The translations under genes and the position numbers were made by a program. Source: Massilia solisilvae (GTDB lineage Bacteria > Pseudomonadota > Gammaproteobacteria > Burkholderiales > Burkholderiaceae_D). Taken from it: 64,000 nt of DNA. Below the pieces are notes generated by a model. That model saw only the letters and a list, made by a program, of their open reading frames with translations, was not told the origin of the DNA and did not search any database. This document shows positions 48,500-56,686 of this stretch, piece after piece. The first letter of the stretch is position 1, and each line of letters opens with the position of its first letter. The DNA is taken from contig NZ_JANUGV010000001.1 in the NCBI RefSeq assembly GCF_024753215.1, forward strand, positions 372,001 to 436,000, written 5' to 3'.

Positions 48500-49069
48500 A
48501 TGCAGCAACTGCCCGCCAACGCCGCGCTGATCGTCATCGACGTGCAGCAGGCATTCAACGACCCGAGCTGGGGAGAGCGCAACAATCCGCAGGCCGAGCA
48601 GAACATCGCGCGGCTGCTGGCCGGCTGGCGCGCAACCGGCAGGCCGATCTTTCATATCCAGCACCGTTCGCAGCGGCCCGGCAGCCTGTTCCACCCGGAC
48701 GCGCCGGGCTTTCGCGTGAAGCCGGAAGCGGCGCCGCTGGCGGGCGAACCGGTCCTGTACAAGAACGTGAACAGTTCGTTCATCGGCACCGACCTCGAAC
48801 AGCGCCTGCGCGCGGACGGGATCGGCACGCTGGTCATCTGCGGCATCACCACCGACCACTGCGTATCGACAACCACGCGCATGGCCGGCAATTTCGGTTT
48901 CGAGGTGTTCTTCGCGGCCGATGCGGCGGCGACCTTCGAGCGCACCGGCCCCGACGGCCGCCACTACGGCGCGCAAGTGATGCACGATACCGCGCTGGCC
49001 AGCCTGCACGGCGAATTCGCCACGGTAGTGCCGACGGCGGACATGCTCGATGCGCTCTCGCAGCCTTAG
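48500..49069 (+). CDS. Cysteine hydrolase of the isochorismatase family
   Basis: This 189-residue enzyme has the complete D-K-C triad: D14 in LIVIDVQQAF, K88 in VLYKNVNSSF, C121 in GITTDHCVSTT. Family members cleave amides or ethers such as nicotinamide, ureidoacrylate or isochorismate. The substrate is not predictable. GAGGAG precedes ATG 48500. It is probably controlled by the divergent LysR. Its 3' end overlaps the convergent cupin gene by four bases. Confidence 0.92.
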   Translation: MQQLPANAALIVIDVQQAFNDPSWGERNNPQAEQNIARLLAGWRATGRPIFHIQHRSQRPGSLFHPDAPGFRVKPEAAPLAGEPVLYKNVNSSFIGTDLEQRLRADGIGTLVICGITTDHCVSTTTRMAGNFGFEVFFAADAAATFERTGPDGRHYGAQVMHDTALASLHGEFATVVPTADMLDALSQP

Positions 49070-49551
49070 TCCAATGGCCCCAGTGGCTTGCCGTCCGCGA
49101 GGCTGTAGATGGCGACCTCGTCGCCCATCCTGACCATCCGCTTGCCCAGGCGCGGGAAGTCGGCGATCTCGGTGTCGAGGTTCTCTCCGCCCATCAGGTA
49201 GACCAGGTCCTCGTTAAATGGATTGCGCATGTGGTGCGCGACCGAGGTGGGAAAGCCGATGAAATCTCCTGCCGCGACCTCGTACTGCTTGTCGTCGACA
49301 TCGGCCATGCCGCGGCCGGAGAGGACATAGATCCACTCTTCTTCGCGATGGTGCGCGTGGTAGGCGAACGACTCGTGCCCGGCCGGGATGCGCACGATGC
49401 TGACCCCGGCGCGCTGCAGCCCGGCGGCCTTGCTCAGGTGGGTGCCGATGAGGCGCGACTTCGGATTCCATGGGTGCGAGAATTCGCCCTCGGCTGACTT
49501 CACTTCGGCAGCGCGAATCAGGTGCGGGTTGCGTTCGTTGTTGGCGGACAT
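49066..49551 (-). CDS. Cupin domain protein
   Basis: This 161-residue single-cupin protein has metal-binding motif 1 in SFAYHAHHREEEWIYVLSGRG (histidines and glutamate) and motif 2 in GDFIGFPTSVAHHMRNP. The function could be a dioxygenase, isomerase or sensor. It overlaps the stop of the hydrolase gene on the other strand, so the two transcripts converge. It is upstream of nothing on its own strand. Confidence 0.9.
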   Translation of the reverse strand: MSANNERNPHLIRAAEVKSAEGEFSHPWNPKSRLIGTHLSKAAGLQRAGVSIVRIPAGHESFAYHAHHREEEWIYVLSGRGMADVDDKQYEVAAGDFIGFPTSVAHHMRNPFNEDLVYLMGGENLDTEIADFPRLGKRMVRMGDEVAIYSLADGKPLGPLD

Positions 49552-49603
49552 GGCTCCTCCCTGTGGTTAGGATGAGCCGAGTGTAGCACCGAAGAGTGCG
49601 CCG

Positions 49604-50197
49604 TCAGTCGTCTTCGCGGTGCCAGGTGAGCCGGCCGTGGCCGGCATCGTTCAGCCGGGACACCAATCCGGCCGCCGCCGCTTCCGGCAGCGTAAATGCA
49701 AGGCTCACGGTGTCGCCGTGTTCGACGTCGGCGAGGGTGGCGCCCGCAGCCTCCAGCTCGCGCCGCACCATCCCTTCGAGGGCGTACGGCACAAGGCAGC
49801 GCAAGGTCCGGGTACGCACGATGGCGACTTTCTCGGCCTGGAGCAGCGCCTGCGCCACCGCGTCGGTGTAGGCGCGCACCAGACCGCCGGCGCCCAGCTT
49901 CACGCCGCCAAAGTAGCGCACCACGGTGGCGAGCACGCCTTCCAGATCCTGGTGACGCAGCACGTCCAGCATCGGGCGACCGGCGGTGCCGCTTGGCTCG
50001 CCATCGTCCACCGCCGCGGACTGGCCGCCGGCCAGCAGCGCCCAGCACACATGGTTCGCGCCCGGGTGCTGCGCCTTCAGGGCAGACACCACCGCCTGCG
50101 CGCCGGCGCGATCGGCCATCGGCTGCACGCACGCGATGAAGCGGCTCTTCTTGATGACCAGGTCGTGGTGGACGGGGGCGGCGATCGTTTGCGGCAT
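49604..50197 (-). CDS. YigZ/IMPACT family protein
   Basis: This 197-residue protein has an N-terminal IMPACT domain (KKSRFIACVQPMADRAGA, DDGEPSGTAGRPMLDVL, VVRYFGGVKLGAGGLVRAY) and a C-terminal DUF1949 domain. IMPACT relatives affect translation through GCN1/GCN2 in eukaryotes. The bacterial role is uncertain and some are reported as nucleic-acid or peptide-related. It lies between the cupin gene and two tRNA-Lys genes. Confidence 0.93.
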   Translation of the reverse strand: MPQTIAAPVHHDLVIKKSRFIACVQPMADRAGAQAVVSALKAQHPGANHVCWALLAGGQSAAVDDGEPSGTAGRPMLDVLRHQDLEGVLATVVRYFGGVKLGAGGLVRAYTDAVAQALLQAEKVAIVRTRTLRCLVPYALEGMVRRELEAAGATLADVEHGDTVSLAFTLPEAAAAGLVSRLNDAGHGRLTWHREDD

Positions 50198-50222
50198 GCG
50201 GGGCAGGGCGGGTAAAACAAAA

Positions 50223-50250
50223 AAGGCGTCACGATCACTCGCAACGCCTT
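50223..50250 (-). terminator. Terminator of the second tRNA-Lys
   Basis: On the minus strand AAGGCGT pairs with ACGCCTT around a 14-base loop and is followed by TTTTTGTTTT. Confidence 0.75.
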
Positions 50251-50269
50251 GTCTGTTACTGCTAAATTC

Positions 50270-50345
50270 TGGTAGGCCGTGCTGGGCTCGAACCAGCGAC
50301 CAACGGATTAAAAGTCCGCTGCTCTACCAACTGAGCTAACGACCC
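50270..50345 (-). tRNA. tRNA-Lys (anticodon UUU)
   Basis: A 76-base cloverleaf with encoded CCA. It has acceptor stem GGGTCGT / ACGGCCT, D-loop AGCTCAGTTGGTAGAGCA, anticodon loop ACTTTTAAT (UUU) and T-loop GGTTCGAGCC. Identical to the copy at 50472-50547. Confidence 0.98.
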
Positions 50346-50432
50346 GAAGAGCTCGCTATTATAGCGGCAGTTTTGCGGTTGCGCCAGTCTTTACTGCGCG
50401 CCCGCCCTACGGCGACCTGGCCGAGGAATGAA

Positions 50433-50462
50433 AAAGGGGTTTCGATTGCTCGAAACCCCTTT
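50433..50462 (-). terminator. Terminator between the two tRNA-Lys genes
   Basis: A perfect 12-base stem (AAAGGGGTTTCG / CGAAACCCCTTT) with a 6-base loop. On the minus strand it ends in a T run, so the upstream tRNA is a separate transcript or is attenuated. Confidence 0.85.
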
Positions 50463-50471
50463 TCCTGATTC

Positions 50472-50547
50472 TGGTAGGCCGTGCTGGGCTCGAACCAGCG
50501 ACCAACGGATTAAAAGTCCGCTGCTCTACCAACTGAGCTAACGACCC
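50472..50547 (-). tRNA. tRNA-Lys (anticodon UUU), first copy in transcription order
   Basis: Sequence identical over 76 bases to the other tRNA-Lys, including CCA and a few flanking bases on both sides, so the duplication is recent or kept identical by gene conversion. Confidence 0.98.
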
Positions 50548-50611
50548 GAAAGAGGTCGTCATTATAGCGACAGCTTGCCGTTTGCGCCAGTCCTGTTTGG
50601 GGTCAGGCCGT

Positions 50612-52408
50612 CTAGGCCATCGCCGAGGTTACCTTGAGCACTTCCTCGGCCGTGGTCACGCCCTCGATGATCTTGTGGGCGCCGGCCATGCGCAGCGGCT
50701 TCATCCCGTCGGCCATGCTCTGCTGGCGCAGCGCCTGCAGGTCGGTCTGTTCGCCGATCAGGCGCGTGAACTGTTCGGTGACGGTGGCCAGCTCGTACAG
50801 GCCGGTGCGCCCGCGGTAGCCGGTCTGGCGGCACTCGGGGCAGCCGACCGGGCGGTACACGGTGGCCGGCTTCGGCAGGTTCCACGCGCCGCCGATGCTC
50901 TGCCAGACGTCGTCGGACAAGTCGCCGCCGGTGGCCTTGCAGTGCACGCACAGCGTACGCACCAGGCGCTGCGCCATGATGCCGATGAGCGTGGCTTCGA
51001 GCAGGTAGTAGGGCACGCCCAGTTCGAGCAGGCGCATCACCGCCGACGGCGCGTCGTTGGTGTGCAGCGTCGAGAGCACCAGGTGGCCGGTCAGCGCGGC
51101 CTGGATCGCCATCTCGGCCGTGGCCAGGTCGCGGATCTCGCCGACCATGATGATGTCCGGGTCCTGCCGCATCAGTGCGCGCACGCCGTCCGCGAACGAC
51201 AGGTCGATACCCGGCTGGACCTGCATCTGGTTGAACGACGGCTCGACCATCTCGATCGGGTCCTCCACCGTGCACACGTTCACCTCGCTGGTGGCGAGCG
51301 CCTTGAGGGTGGTGTACAGCGTGGTGGTCTTGCCCGAGCCGGTTGGACCGGTGACGAGGATGATGCCGTGCGGGCGCTGGGTCAGGGCGTCCCAGCGCGC
51401 CGCGTCGTCGGCCGGGAAGCCCAGCTCGGGCAGCGTCTTGACCACCACTTCCGGGTCGAAGATACGCATCACCAGCTTTTCGCCGAACGCAGTGGGCAGC
51501 GTGGACAGGCGCAGCTCGACCTCCTGCCCGGTGTTGGTGCGGGTCTTGATGCGGCCATCCTGCGGGCGGCGGCGCTCGATCACGTCCATCCGTCCCAGCA
51601 GCTTGATGCGCGCGGTCATCGCGATCATCACCGCCGTTGGCACCTGGTACACCTGGTGCAGCACGCCGTCGATGCGAAAGCGCACCAGTGCGAACTCGCG
51701 CTTCGGTTCCAGGTGAATGTCGGAGGCGCGCTGCTCGAACGCGTAGCTCCACAGCCAGTCCACGATGTTGACGATGTGCTGGTCGTTCGCGTCGAACTGG
51801 CGGTCCGACTTGCCCATCTCGACCAGCTGCTCGAGGTTGTTGCGCAGCGTCGTGTTCTGGCTCGACGACTTGTTCGCGTCGCGGATCGACTTGGCCAGGC
51901 TGAAGAACTGCGAGATGTACTGCGCGATGTCGAGCGGGTTGGCGATCACCAGTTCAACCCTGCGGCGCGAGATGCGCGCGATCTCGTGCTCCCATTCCTT
52001 CACGAACGGGTCGGCCGTGGCCACCACCAGCGTGGTCGGGGTCAGCTCGACCGGCAGCACGTTAAAGCGCGCCGCGTAGCTGGCCGACATCACGTCCGCC
52101 ACCTTGGTGAAGTCGATCTTGAGCGGGTCGATGCGGATGAAGGGCAGGCCGACCTTGGCGGCGCACCACTCGGACAGCACGTCCAGCGTCAGCAGCCGGT
52201 GCGGCGCCAGGGCCGAGGTGAGCTTGCACTGTGCGACCGCGGCCAGCGGGTGCATGGCGCCCGGCGCGTTCTTCAGGATGCCCTGGGCCTGCGCGAAGTT
52301 GGCCTTGACGTGTTCCTTGGTGACGATTCCGTCCGCCAGCAGCCACGCGAAAATGGCCTGCAGGTCGAGGCGTTTGATGCGTGGCTTGGCGTCGGAATGG
52401 TCGTCCAT
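50612..52408 (-). CDS. GspE/PilB-type secretion or pilus ATPase
   Basis: This 598-residue hexameric ATPase has a GspE N-terminal domain (about 90-190) and the core: Walker A GPTGSGKTT with K360, Asp-box DPIEMVEPSFNQMQVQ, Walker B region DPDIIMVGEIRD, and His-box TGHLVLSTLHTND. A zinc-type cysteine set follows (CVHCK ... CPECR). It powers type II secretion or type IV pilus assembly. No pilin or secretin genes are near, so the machine is unknown. Confidence 0.93.
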   Translation of the reverse strand: MDDHSDAKPRIKRLDLQAIFAWLLADGIVTKEHVKANFAQAQGILKNAPGAMHPLAAVAQCKLTSALAPHRLLTLDVLSEWCAAKVGLPFIRIDPLKIDFTKVADVMSASYAARFNVLPVELTPTTLVVATADPFVKEWEHEIARISRRRVELVIANPLDIAQYISQFFSLAKSIRDANKSSSQNTTLRNNLEQLVEMGKSDRQFDANDQHIVNIVDWLWSYAFEQRASDIHLEPKREFALVRFRIDGVLHQVYQVPTAVMIAMTARIKLLGRMDVIERRRPQDGRIKTRTNTGQEVELRLSTLPTAFGEKLVMRIFDPEVVVKTLPELGFPADDAARWDALTQRPHGIILVTGPTGSGKTTTLYTTLKALATSEVNVCTVEDPIEMVEPSFNQMQVQPGIDLSFADGVRALMRQDPDIIMVGEIRDLATAEMAIQAALTGHLVLSTLHTNDAPSAVMRLLELGVPYYLLEATLIGIMAQRLVRTLCVHCKATGGDLSDDVWQSIGGAWNLPKPATVYRPVGCPECRQTGYRGRTGLYELATVTEQFTRLIGEQTDLQALRQQSMADGMKPLRMAGAHKIIEGVTTAEEVLKVTSAMA

Positions 52409-53200
52409 TTATTTTGCGGCCAGTGCCGTGGCAATGCCCTTGACCCAGGATTTGGCGGGCAGTTTGGTGGAGGCCTGGATCTGCGCGGCGCGCGCGGCCA
52501 GCGCCTCCAGGTCGATCTTGCGGCGCTCCCTGAAGCACAGCGCGACCACGTTCCCTTCGTGGACTTCGGGCAGGCAGATCACCTGGTCGAACGCGAACTT
52601 CATCGCCTTGATGTTCCTGGCGAAGCTCGGATGGTCGCCGAACAGGTTCACGGTCATGATGCCGCCCGGCGCGAGGCAGGCGTTACAGGCCGCGTAGAAC
52701 TCCGGCGTGTCCAGCACCGGGCCGCGCGCGGTGGCGTCGTACAGGTCGCACTGCAGCACGTCGAACGCGCCGTGGCTGGACGGGTGCAGCACAAAGTCGA
52801 AGGCGTCCATCTCGCGCACCTGCAGGCGCGCGTCGTCCTCGGGCAGCTTGAACATCGAGTGGCAGATGTCGATCACCGACGGGTTCAGTTCGATGGCGGT
52901 GACATGCGCCTCGGGGAACTGGCGGTAGCAAAACTTGGTGAGCGTGGCCGCACCCAGGCCCAGCTGGCAGATGGTGCGCGGGGCGTCGATGAACAGCATC
53001 CACGACATCATCTGCTGCGCATATTCGAGTTCGGGCCAGTCCGGCTTGCGGATGCGCATGGCGCCCTGCACCCACTCGGTGCCGAAGTGCAGGTAGCGTA
53101 CGCCTTCCTGTTCCGATAGCGTCACGGGCGCGAATTTCGGCTTGCGCACGGGACGGCGGGACGATTCGGCTTGTTCGATGGATTTTCGTTTGATGAGCAT
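52409..53200 (-). CDS. Spermidine synthase-like protein (SAM-dependent fold)
   Basis: This 263-residue protein has SpeE-type signatures QLGLGAATLTKFCYRQFPEA, VTAIELNPSVIDICH and FDVLQCDLYDA. The usual catalytic DxxD of spermidine synthases appears as DLYD. The N-terminal beta-hairpin domain is short. Many such stand-alone proteins are not proven polyamine makers. The stop touches the GspE ATPase start, so the two genes are cotranscribed. ATG 53200 chosen; an upstream TTG/ATG extension looks non-coding. Confidence 0.82.
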   Translation of the reverse strand: MLIKRKSIEQAESSRRPVRKPKFAPVTLSEQEGVRYLHFGTEWVQGAMRIRKPDWPELEYAQQMMSWMLFIDAPRTICQLGLGAATLTKFCYRQFPEAHVTAIELNPSVIDICHSMFKLPEDDARLQVREMDAFDFVLHPSSHGAFDVLQCDLYDATARGPVLDTPEFYAACNACLAPGGIMTVNLFGDHPSFARNIKAMKFAFDQVICLPEVHEGNVVALCFRERRKIDLEALAARAAQIQASTKLPAKSWVKGIATALAAK

Positions 53201-53306
53201 AGGACGGCCTGGGAAAACCGCCCTATTATCAGGCGACGGGTTCCTGCAGCGCAAGCACTAGCGGGAACCCGGGGAGAAGGGCAGGAACCTGCCCGTCCGA
53301 AAGCGA

Positions 53307-53819
53307 TCAGTAGCGGTCGGCGACCACCGAGACGCGCAGGTGGACGCGGTCGCCCGGGTCGCGGCTCATGATCTCGGTGTACTGGTGGCCGCGGTACTCG
53401 TAGGTGACCTCGTAGCCGGCGTTGCGGGTTTCCACCACTTCGATGGTGCGGCACTGGCGCACGGCTTGCTCCTGCACGCCGGGGCCATAGTTGCGGCCGT
53501 CGTTTTCGACATGGTCGCCCACCATCGCGCCGGCGATCGCACCGGCCGCGGCTGCGGCTACCTTGCCGTTACCACCGCCCACCTGGCTGCCCAGCAGCGC
53601 GCCGGCGATGCCGCCGACGATCTGGCCACCCGAGCCGCGCTGCGGCTGGGCCTGCGCCTGCACATATTCGGTGCGGCACTCCTGGCGCGGCACACGCACC
53701 TGCTCGGTACGCGGCTGGACGCGCACCACGCGGCCGAAGTCGTCGAAGTCGCCGGCATGCGCCAGCGGGAGCGCGGCGACGAAGAGGGCGGAGATCAAAA
53801 GTTTGGCTTGCAGTTTCAT
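53307..53819 (-). CDS. Glycine-zipper 2TM outer-membrane-type protein
   Basis: This 170-residue exported protein has a signal peptide ending PLAHA. A basic linker is followed by the glycine-zipper hairpin (GGQIVGGIAGALLGSQVGGG / AAAAAGAIAGAMVGDHV) typical of SlyB/Rickettsia-17kDa antigens. A C-terminal beta domain (VRQCRTIEVVETRNAGYEVTY) ends it. It probably sits in the envelope and relates to stress. No lipobox is seen. Confidence 0.88.
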   Translation of the reverse strand: MKLQAKLLISALFVAALPLAHAGDFDDFGRVVRVQPRTEQVRVPRQECRTEYVQAQAQPQRGSGGQIVGGIAGALLGSQVGGGNGKVAAAAAGAIAGAMVGDHVENDGRNYGPGVQEQAVRQCRTIEVVETRNAGYEVTYEYRGHQYTEIMSRDPGDRVHLRVSVVADRY

Positions 53820-54105
53820 GTTTACCTCGTTTTTGGGTGGTGCTAAGTCGTCAATATGCTAGTGCCACGAGCTTATGGTACTTCCAGCCGAGTACGCCGT
53901 GCGATCTGCGTGGCAACAAAATGTAACAGCAGGCATTATGCGACTTCGGCGGACAGAAGCGGGAAAATCCTTGTTAAATCAAAGGTTTTTTTGAAAAATT
54001 GGCGCTAGGAGTCAACATTCGGGTTGCTTCCACTACCACAAAACGTTACCCTTAGAAAAGTTAGGGTTTATTGGCGTGTGTAAATCGATAGCAGGAGAGT
54101 AAGTA
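53820..54105. other. Gene-free AT-richer stretch between glycine-zipper and barstar genes
   Basis: The 286 bases hold the promoters of two divergent genes. The part from about 53930 to 54090 is visibly AT-rich (A/T runs near 53975-54000). I find no convincing RNA gene or ORF. An imperfect ACCCT...AGGGT inverted repeat near 54050-54067 is too weak to call. Confidence 0.5.
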
Positions 54106-54570
54106 ATGCGCGTGCTCCATGGTCCGGGCGCGGGTTCCCCTCCCAACACACTAGGTCAACTTGAGGGAAAAATGAGTTTGTTGATGACAGTGGCGCCCAA
54201 TCTTGTGCAGTCCATTCGTGCGTTCCGCGTCGTGGAGCTGCAGGAAGAGGCTGGCAGGCTGGGGCATCACTTCCTGTACGCGCACTGTGCCACTGCCCTG
54301 ACCAAGCAGCAGGTGTGCGCGAAGATCGGCGAGAGCTTCCATTTTCCCAAGCCGTGCAGCAAGAATTTCGACGCGCTGCGCGAGTGCCTGACCCACACCA
54401 TCCACAAGGCCGGGCCGCAACCGGGCTTCATCGTCGTGCTCGAGCAATTGCCCAACACGCAAAAATTCGACAAGGAAGCGCGCGAGAACCTGCTCGACGT
54501 GTTCCGCGACGCGGCCGATTTCTGGGCCGAGAAGAAAGTGCCGTTCCGCGTCTTCTATTCGTTCGAGTAA
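54106..54570 (+). CDS. Barstar-family protein
   Basis: The barstar fold is recognised by FHFPKPCSKNFDALRECLTH and GFIVVLEQLPNTQKFDKEA, ending FWAEKKVPFRVFYSFE. Classical barstar inhibits the ribonuclease barnase. No barnase or other ribonuclease gene is adjacent. The start at 54106 has AGGAG eight bases upstream. A second ATG at 54172 (SLLMTVAPNLVQ) with GAGGG four bases away may be the true start and better fits the usual family length of about 130 residues. Confidence 0.85.
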   Translation: MRVLHGPGAGSPPNTLGQLEGKMSLLMTVAPNLVQSIRAFRVVELQEEAGRLGHHFLYAHCATALTKQQVCAKIGESFHFPKPCSKNFDALRECLTHTIHKAGPQPGFIVVLEQLPNTQKFDKEARENLLDVFRDAADFWAEKKVPFRVFYSFE

Positions 54571-54572
54571 TC

Positions 54573-54606
54573 CGTAGGGTGGGCGGGTTTCCCGCCCACG
54601 CGCTCA
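54573..54606. repeat. Family B palindromic repeat
   Basis: CCGTAGGGTGGGCGGG..., two bases after the barstar stop. Confidence 0.87.
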
Positions 54607-54660
54607 GCCAGTGCGTGACGGGCCGGTGCGTCTGCGTGAATCGGTGCGCGTGCGCCGGTT

Positions 54661-54691
54661 GAACGCGTGGGCAGAATCTGCCCACCCTACG
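54661..54691. repeat. Family B palindromic repeat, opposite orientation
   Basis: GAACGCGTGGGCAGAATCTG..., 54 bases after the previous copy and inverted to it, before purN. Confidence 0.87.
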
Positions 54692-54754
54692 AACAGCCGA
54701 CGCCCCGATGTTTCCGTTGGGCCTGACTTGACGCCTCAGGTACAATGGCGGGCT

Positions 54755-55372
54755 ATGAAAAACATCGTGATCCTCATTTCTGGCCGTGGCAGCAACATGG
54801 AAGCAGTGGTGCGCGCCTGCGAAGCCGAGAAGTGGCCGGCACGGGTGGCCGCAGTGATCAGCAACAAGGCCGACGCCAAGGGACTCGCGTTCGCTACAGC
54901 GCACGGCATTCCGACGGCCGTCGTGTCGAATAAGGATTACCCGACGCGCGAGGCTTTCGACGCGGCGCTGCAGACAGTCATCGATGGCTTCCAGCCCGAC
55001 CTGGTGGTGCTGGCCGGCTTCATGCGCATCCTGACCGCCGGCTTCGTCGAACACTATGCGGGCCGCCTGCTGAACATTCACCCGTCGCTGCTGCCGGCCT
55101 TTCCGGGCCTGGCGACGCACCGGCAGGCGCTGGAGGCGGGCGTGCTGGAACATGGTGCGACCGTCCACTTCGTGACGGCCGAGCTGGACCACGGTCCGGT
55201 GGTCGCCCAGGCGCGCGTGAACGTGCTGCCCGGCGACACCGAAGAGACGCTGGCCGCGCGCGTGCTGGTGGAAGAGCACAAGCTCTACCCCTATGCGGTC
55301 CGCCTGTGCGTCGAAGACAGGGTCACGATCGACAACGGGCAAGTGACCGTTGCCGGAAACAACAGAATCTAA
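54755..55372 (+). CDS. purN: Phosphoribosylglycinamide formyltransferase
   Basis: This 205-residue enzyme transfers formyl from 10-formyl-THF to GAR in purine synthesis. Signatures: IVILISGRGSNMEAVVRAC (GAR site), LAGFMRILTAGFV, catalytic triad region LLNIHPSLLPAFPGL and VTAELDHGPVVAQ. ATG 54755 begins 8 bases after a TACAAT -10 box (54741-54746), so the leader must be very short. The chain adds no upstream residues of value. Confidence 0.97.
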   Translation: MKNIVILISGRGSNMEAVVRACEAEKWPARVAAVISNKADAKGLAFATAHGIPTAVVSNKDYPTREAFDAALQTVIDGFQPDLVVLAGFMRILTAGFVEHYAGRLLNIHPSLLPAFPGLATHRQALEAGVLEHGATVHFVTAELDHGPVVAQARVNVLPGDTEETLAARVLVEEHKLYPYAVRLCVEDRVTIDNGQVTVAGNNRI

Positions 55373-55384
55373 ACAAGGAATTTC

Positions 55385-56683
55385 ATGAGATTGCCTCCAG
55401 CAATTCTCGCCAATACCGAAGAGGTGTTGCGCGAGATCCTGCGTTTTACCGCGCCGGCCGACGTGACGCTGTCGCGCTACTTCAAGGATCACCCGCGCCT
55501 GGGTGGCCGTGAACGCGGCGCCGTCGCCGAGGGGGTGTATGCCGTGCTGCGCAACAAGTCCTTCTTCACCGATTTCGCCGGCTCCGGCAATGCGCCGACC
55601 ATCCGCCGCCTGGCCCTGCTGGGCATGGCCGAGGCGGTGGGCGCCGAGTCGCTTGGCGGCTTGAGCGAAGAGGAAAACCAGTTCCTGGCCCGCGTTACGC
55701 AGATCGACCGCAAGCTGCTGTCGCCGCTGTTGCGTTCGAACCTGCCCCAATGGCTGTACGACAAGCTCGTGGCCCAGTTCGGCGAGCAGGAAACGCTGGA
55801 GCTGGCCGCTGTGCTGAACACGCCGGCGCCGCTCGACCTGCGCGTCAACTCGATCAAGGCCAACCGCGACGACGTGATCGCCGAGCTGGCCACGGCGCCG
55901 ATCATCGCCGAGCCGATGCCGTACGCGCCGCTGGGCCTGCGCGTGCACAAGAAGCCGGCGCTGCAGAACCTGCCGCTGTTCAAGTCCGGCGCCATCGAGG
56001 TGCAGGACGAGGGCAGCCAGGTGCTGGCCCAGCTGGTGGGCGCGCGCCGCGGCGAAATGGTGGTGGACTTTTGTGCGGGCGCGGGCGGCAAGACGCTGGC
56101 GCTGGGCGCGATCATGCGCAACACCGGCCGCCTGTACGCGTTCGACGTGTCGGAAAAGCGCCTGGCCAAGCTCAAGCCGCGCCTGGCGCGCTCGGGCCTG
56201 TCGAACGTGCATCCGGTGGTCATCGCGCACGAGCGCGACGCCAAGGTCAAGCGCCTGGCCGGCAAGATCGACCGCGTGCTGGTCGATGCGCCGTGCAGCG
56301 GCCTGGGCACCCTGCGCCGCAACCCGGACGTGAAATGGCGCCAGCAGCCACAGGCGATCGCCGAGATGCAGGAAAAGCAGCTGTCGATCCTGGACGGCGC
56401 CTCGCGCCTGGTCAAGAGCGGCGGGCGCCTGGTGTACGCCACCTGCAGCCTGCTGAACGAAGAGAACGACGCGGTGGTCGAGCAGTTCCTGGCCACGCAC
56501 GACGACTTTGCGCTGGTGCCGATGAGCGCCGCGCTGGCTGAACAGAAGATCCCGCTCGAGATGGACAAGTACCTCAAGCTGCTGCCGCACAAGCACAACA
56601 CCGACGGCTTCTTCGCCGCCGTGCTGGAGCGCAAACCGATGGCCGCGAAACCGGCCAAGGCGCAGGCGGAAACGGAGGAATAA
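55385..56683 (+). CDS. RsmB/NOP-family rRNA methyltransferase
   Basis: This 432-residue protein has an N-terminal NusB-like helical part and an RsmB-type core: SAM motif VVDFCAGAGGKTLALG, catalytic motif VDAPCSGLGTLRRNP with C304, and second cysteine C354 in YATCSLLNEEN. Such enzymes make m5C in 16S rRNA. It is shorter in the middle than RsmB proper. It starts 12 bases after purN and ends three bases before the channel gene. Confidence 0.93.
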   Translation: MRLPPAILANTEEVLREILRFTAPADVTLSRYFKDHPRLGGRERGAVAEGVYAVLRNKSFFTDFAGSGNAPTIRRLALLGMAEAVGAESLGGLSEEENQFLARVTQIDRKLLSPLLRSNLPQWLYDKLVAQFGEQETLELAAVLNTPAPLDLRVNSIKANRDDVIAELATAPIIAEPMPYAPLGLRVHKKPALQNLPLFKSGAIEVQDEGSQVLAQLVGARRGEMVVDFCAGAGGKTLALGAIMRNTGRLYAFDVSEKRLAKLKPRLARSGLSNVHPVVIAHERDAKVKRLAGKIDRVLVDAPCSGLGTLRRNPDVKWRQQPQAIAEMQEKQLSILDGASRLVKSGGRLVYATCSLLNEENDAVVEQFLATHDDFALVPMSAALAEQKIPLEMDKYLKLLPHKHNTDGFFAAVLERKPMAAKPAKAQAETEE

Positions 56684-56686
56684 GCG

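Noticed and set aside
53960-54075. AT-rich stretch and ACCCT/AGGGT repeat upstream of barstar as an origin or small RNA
   Set aside because: Too short and irregular; no iterons, DnaA boxes or terminator seen.
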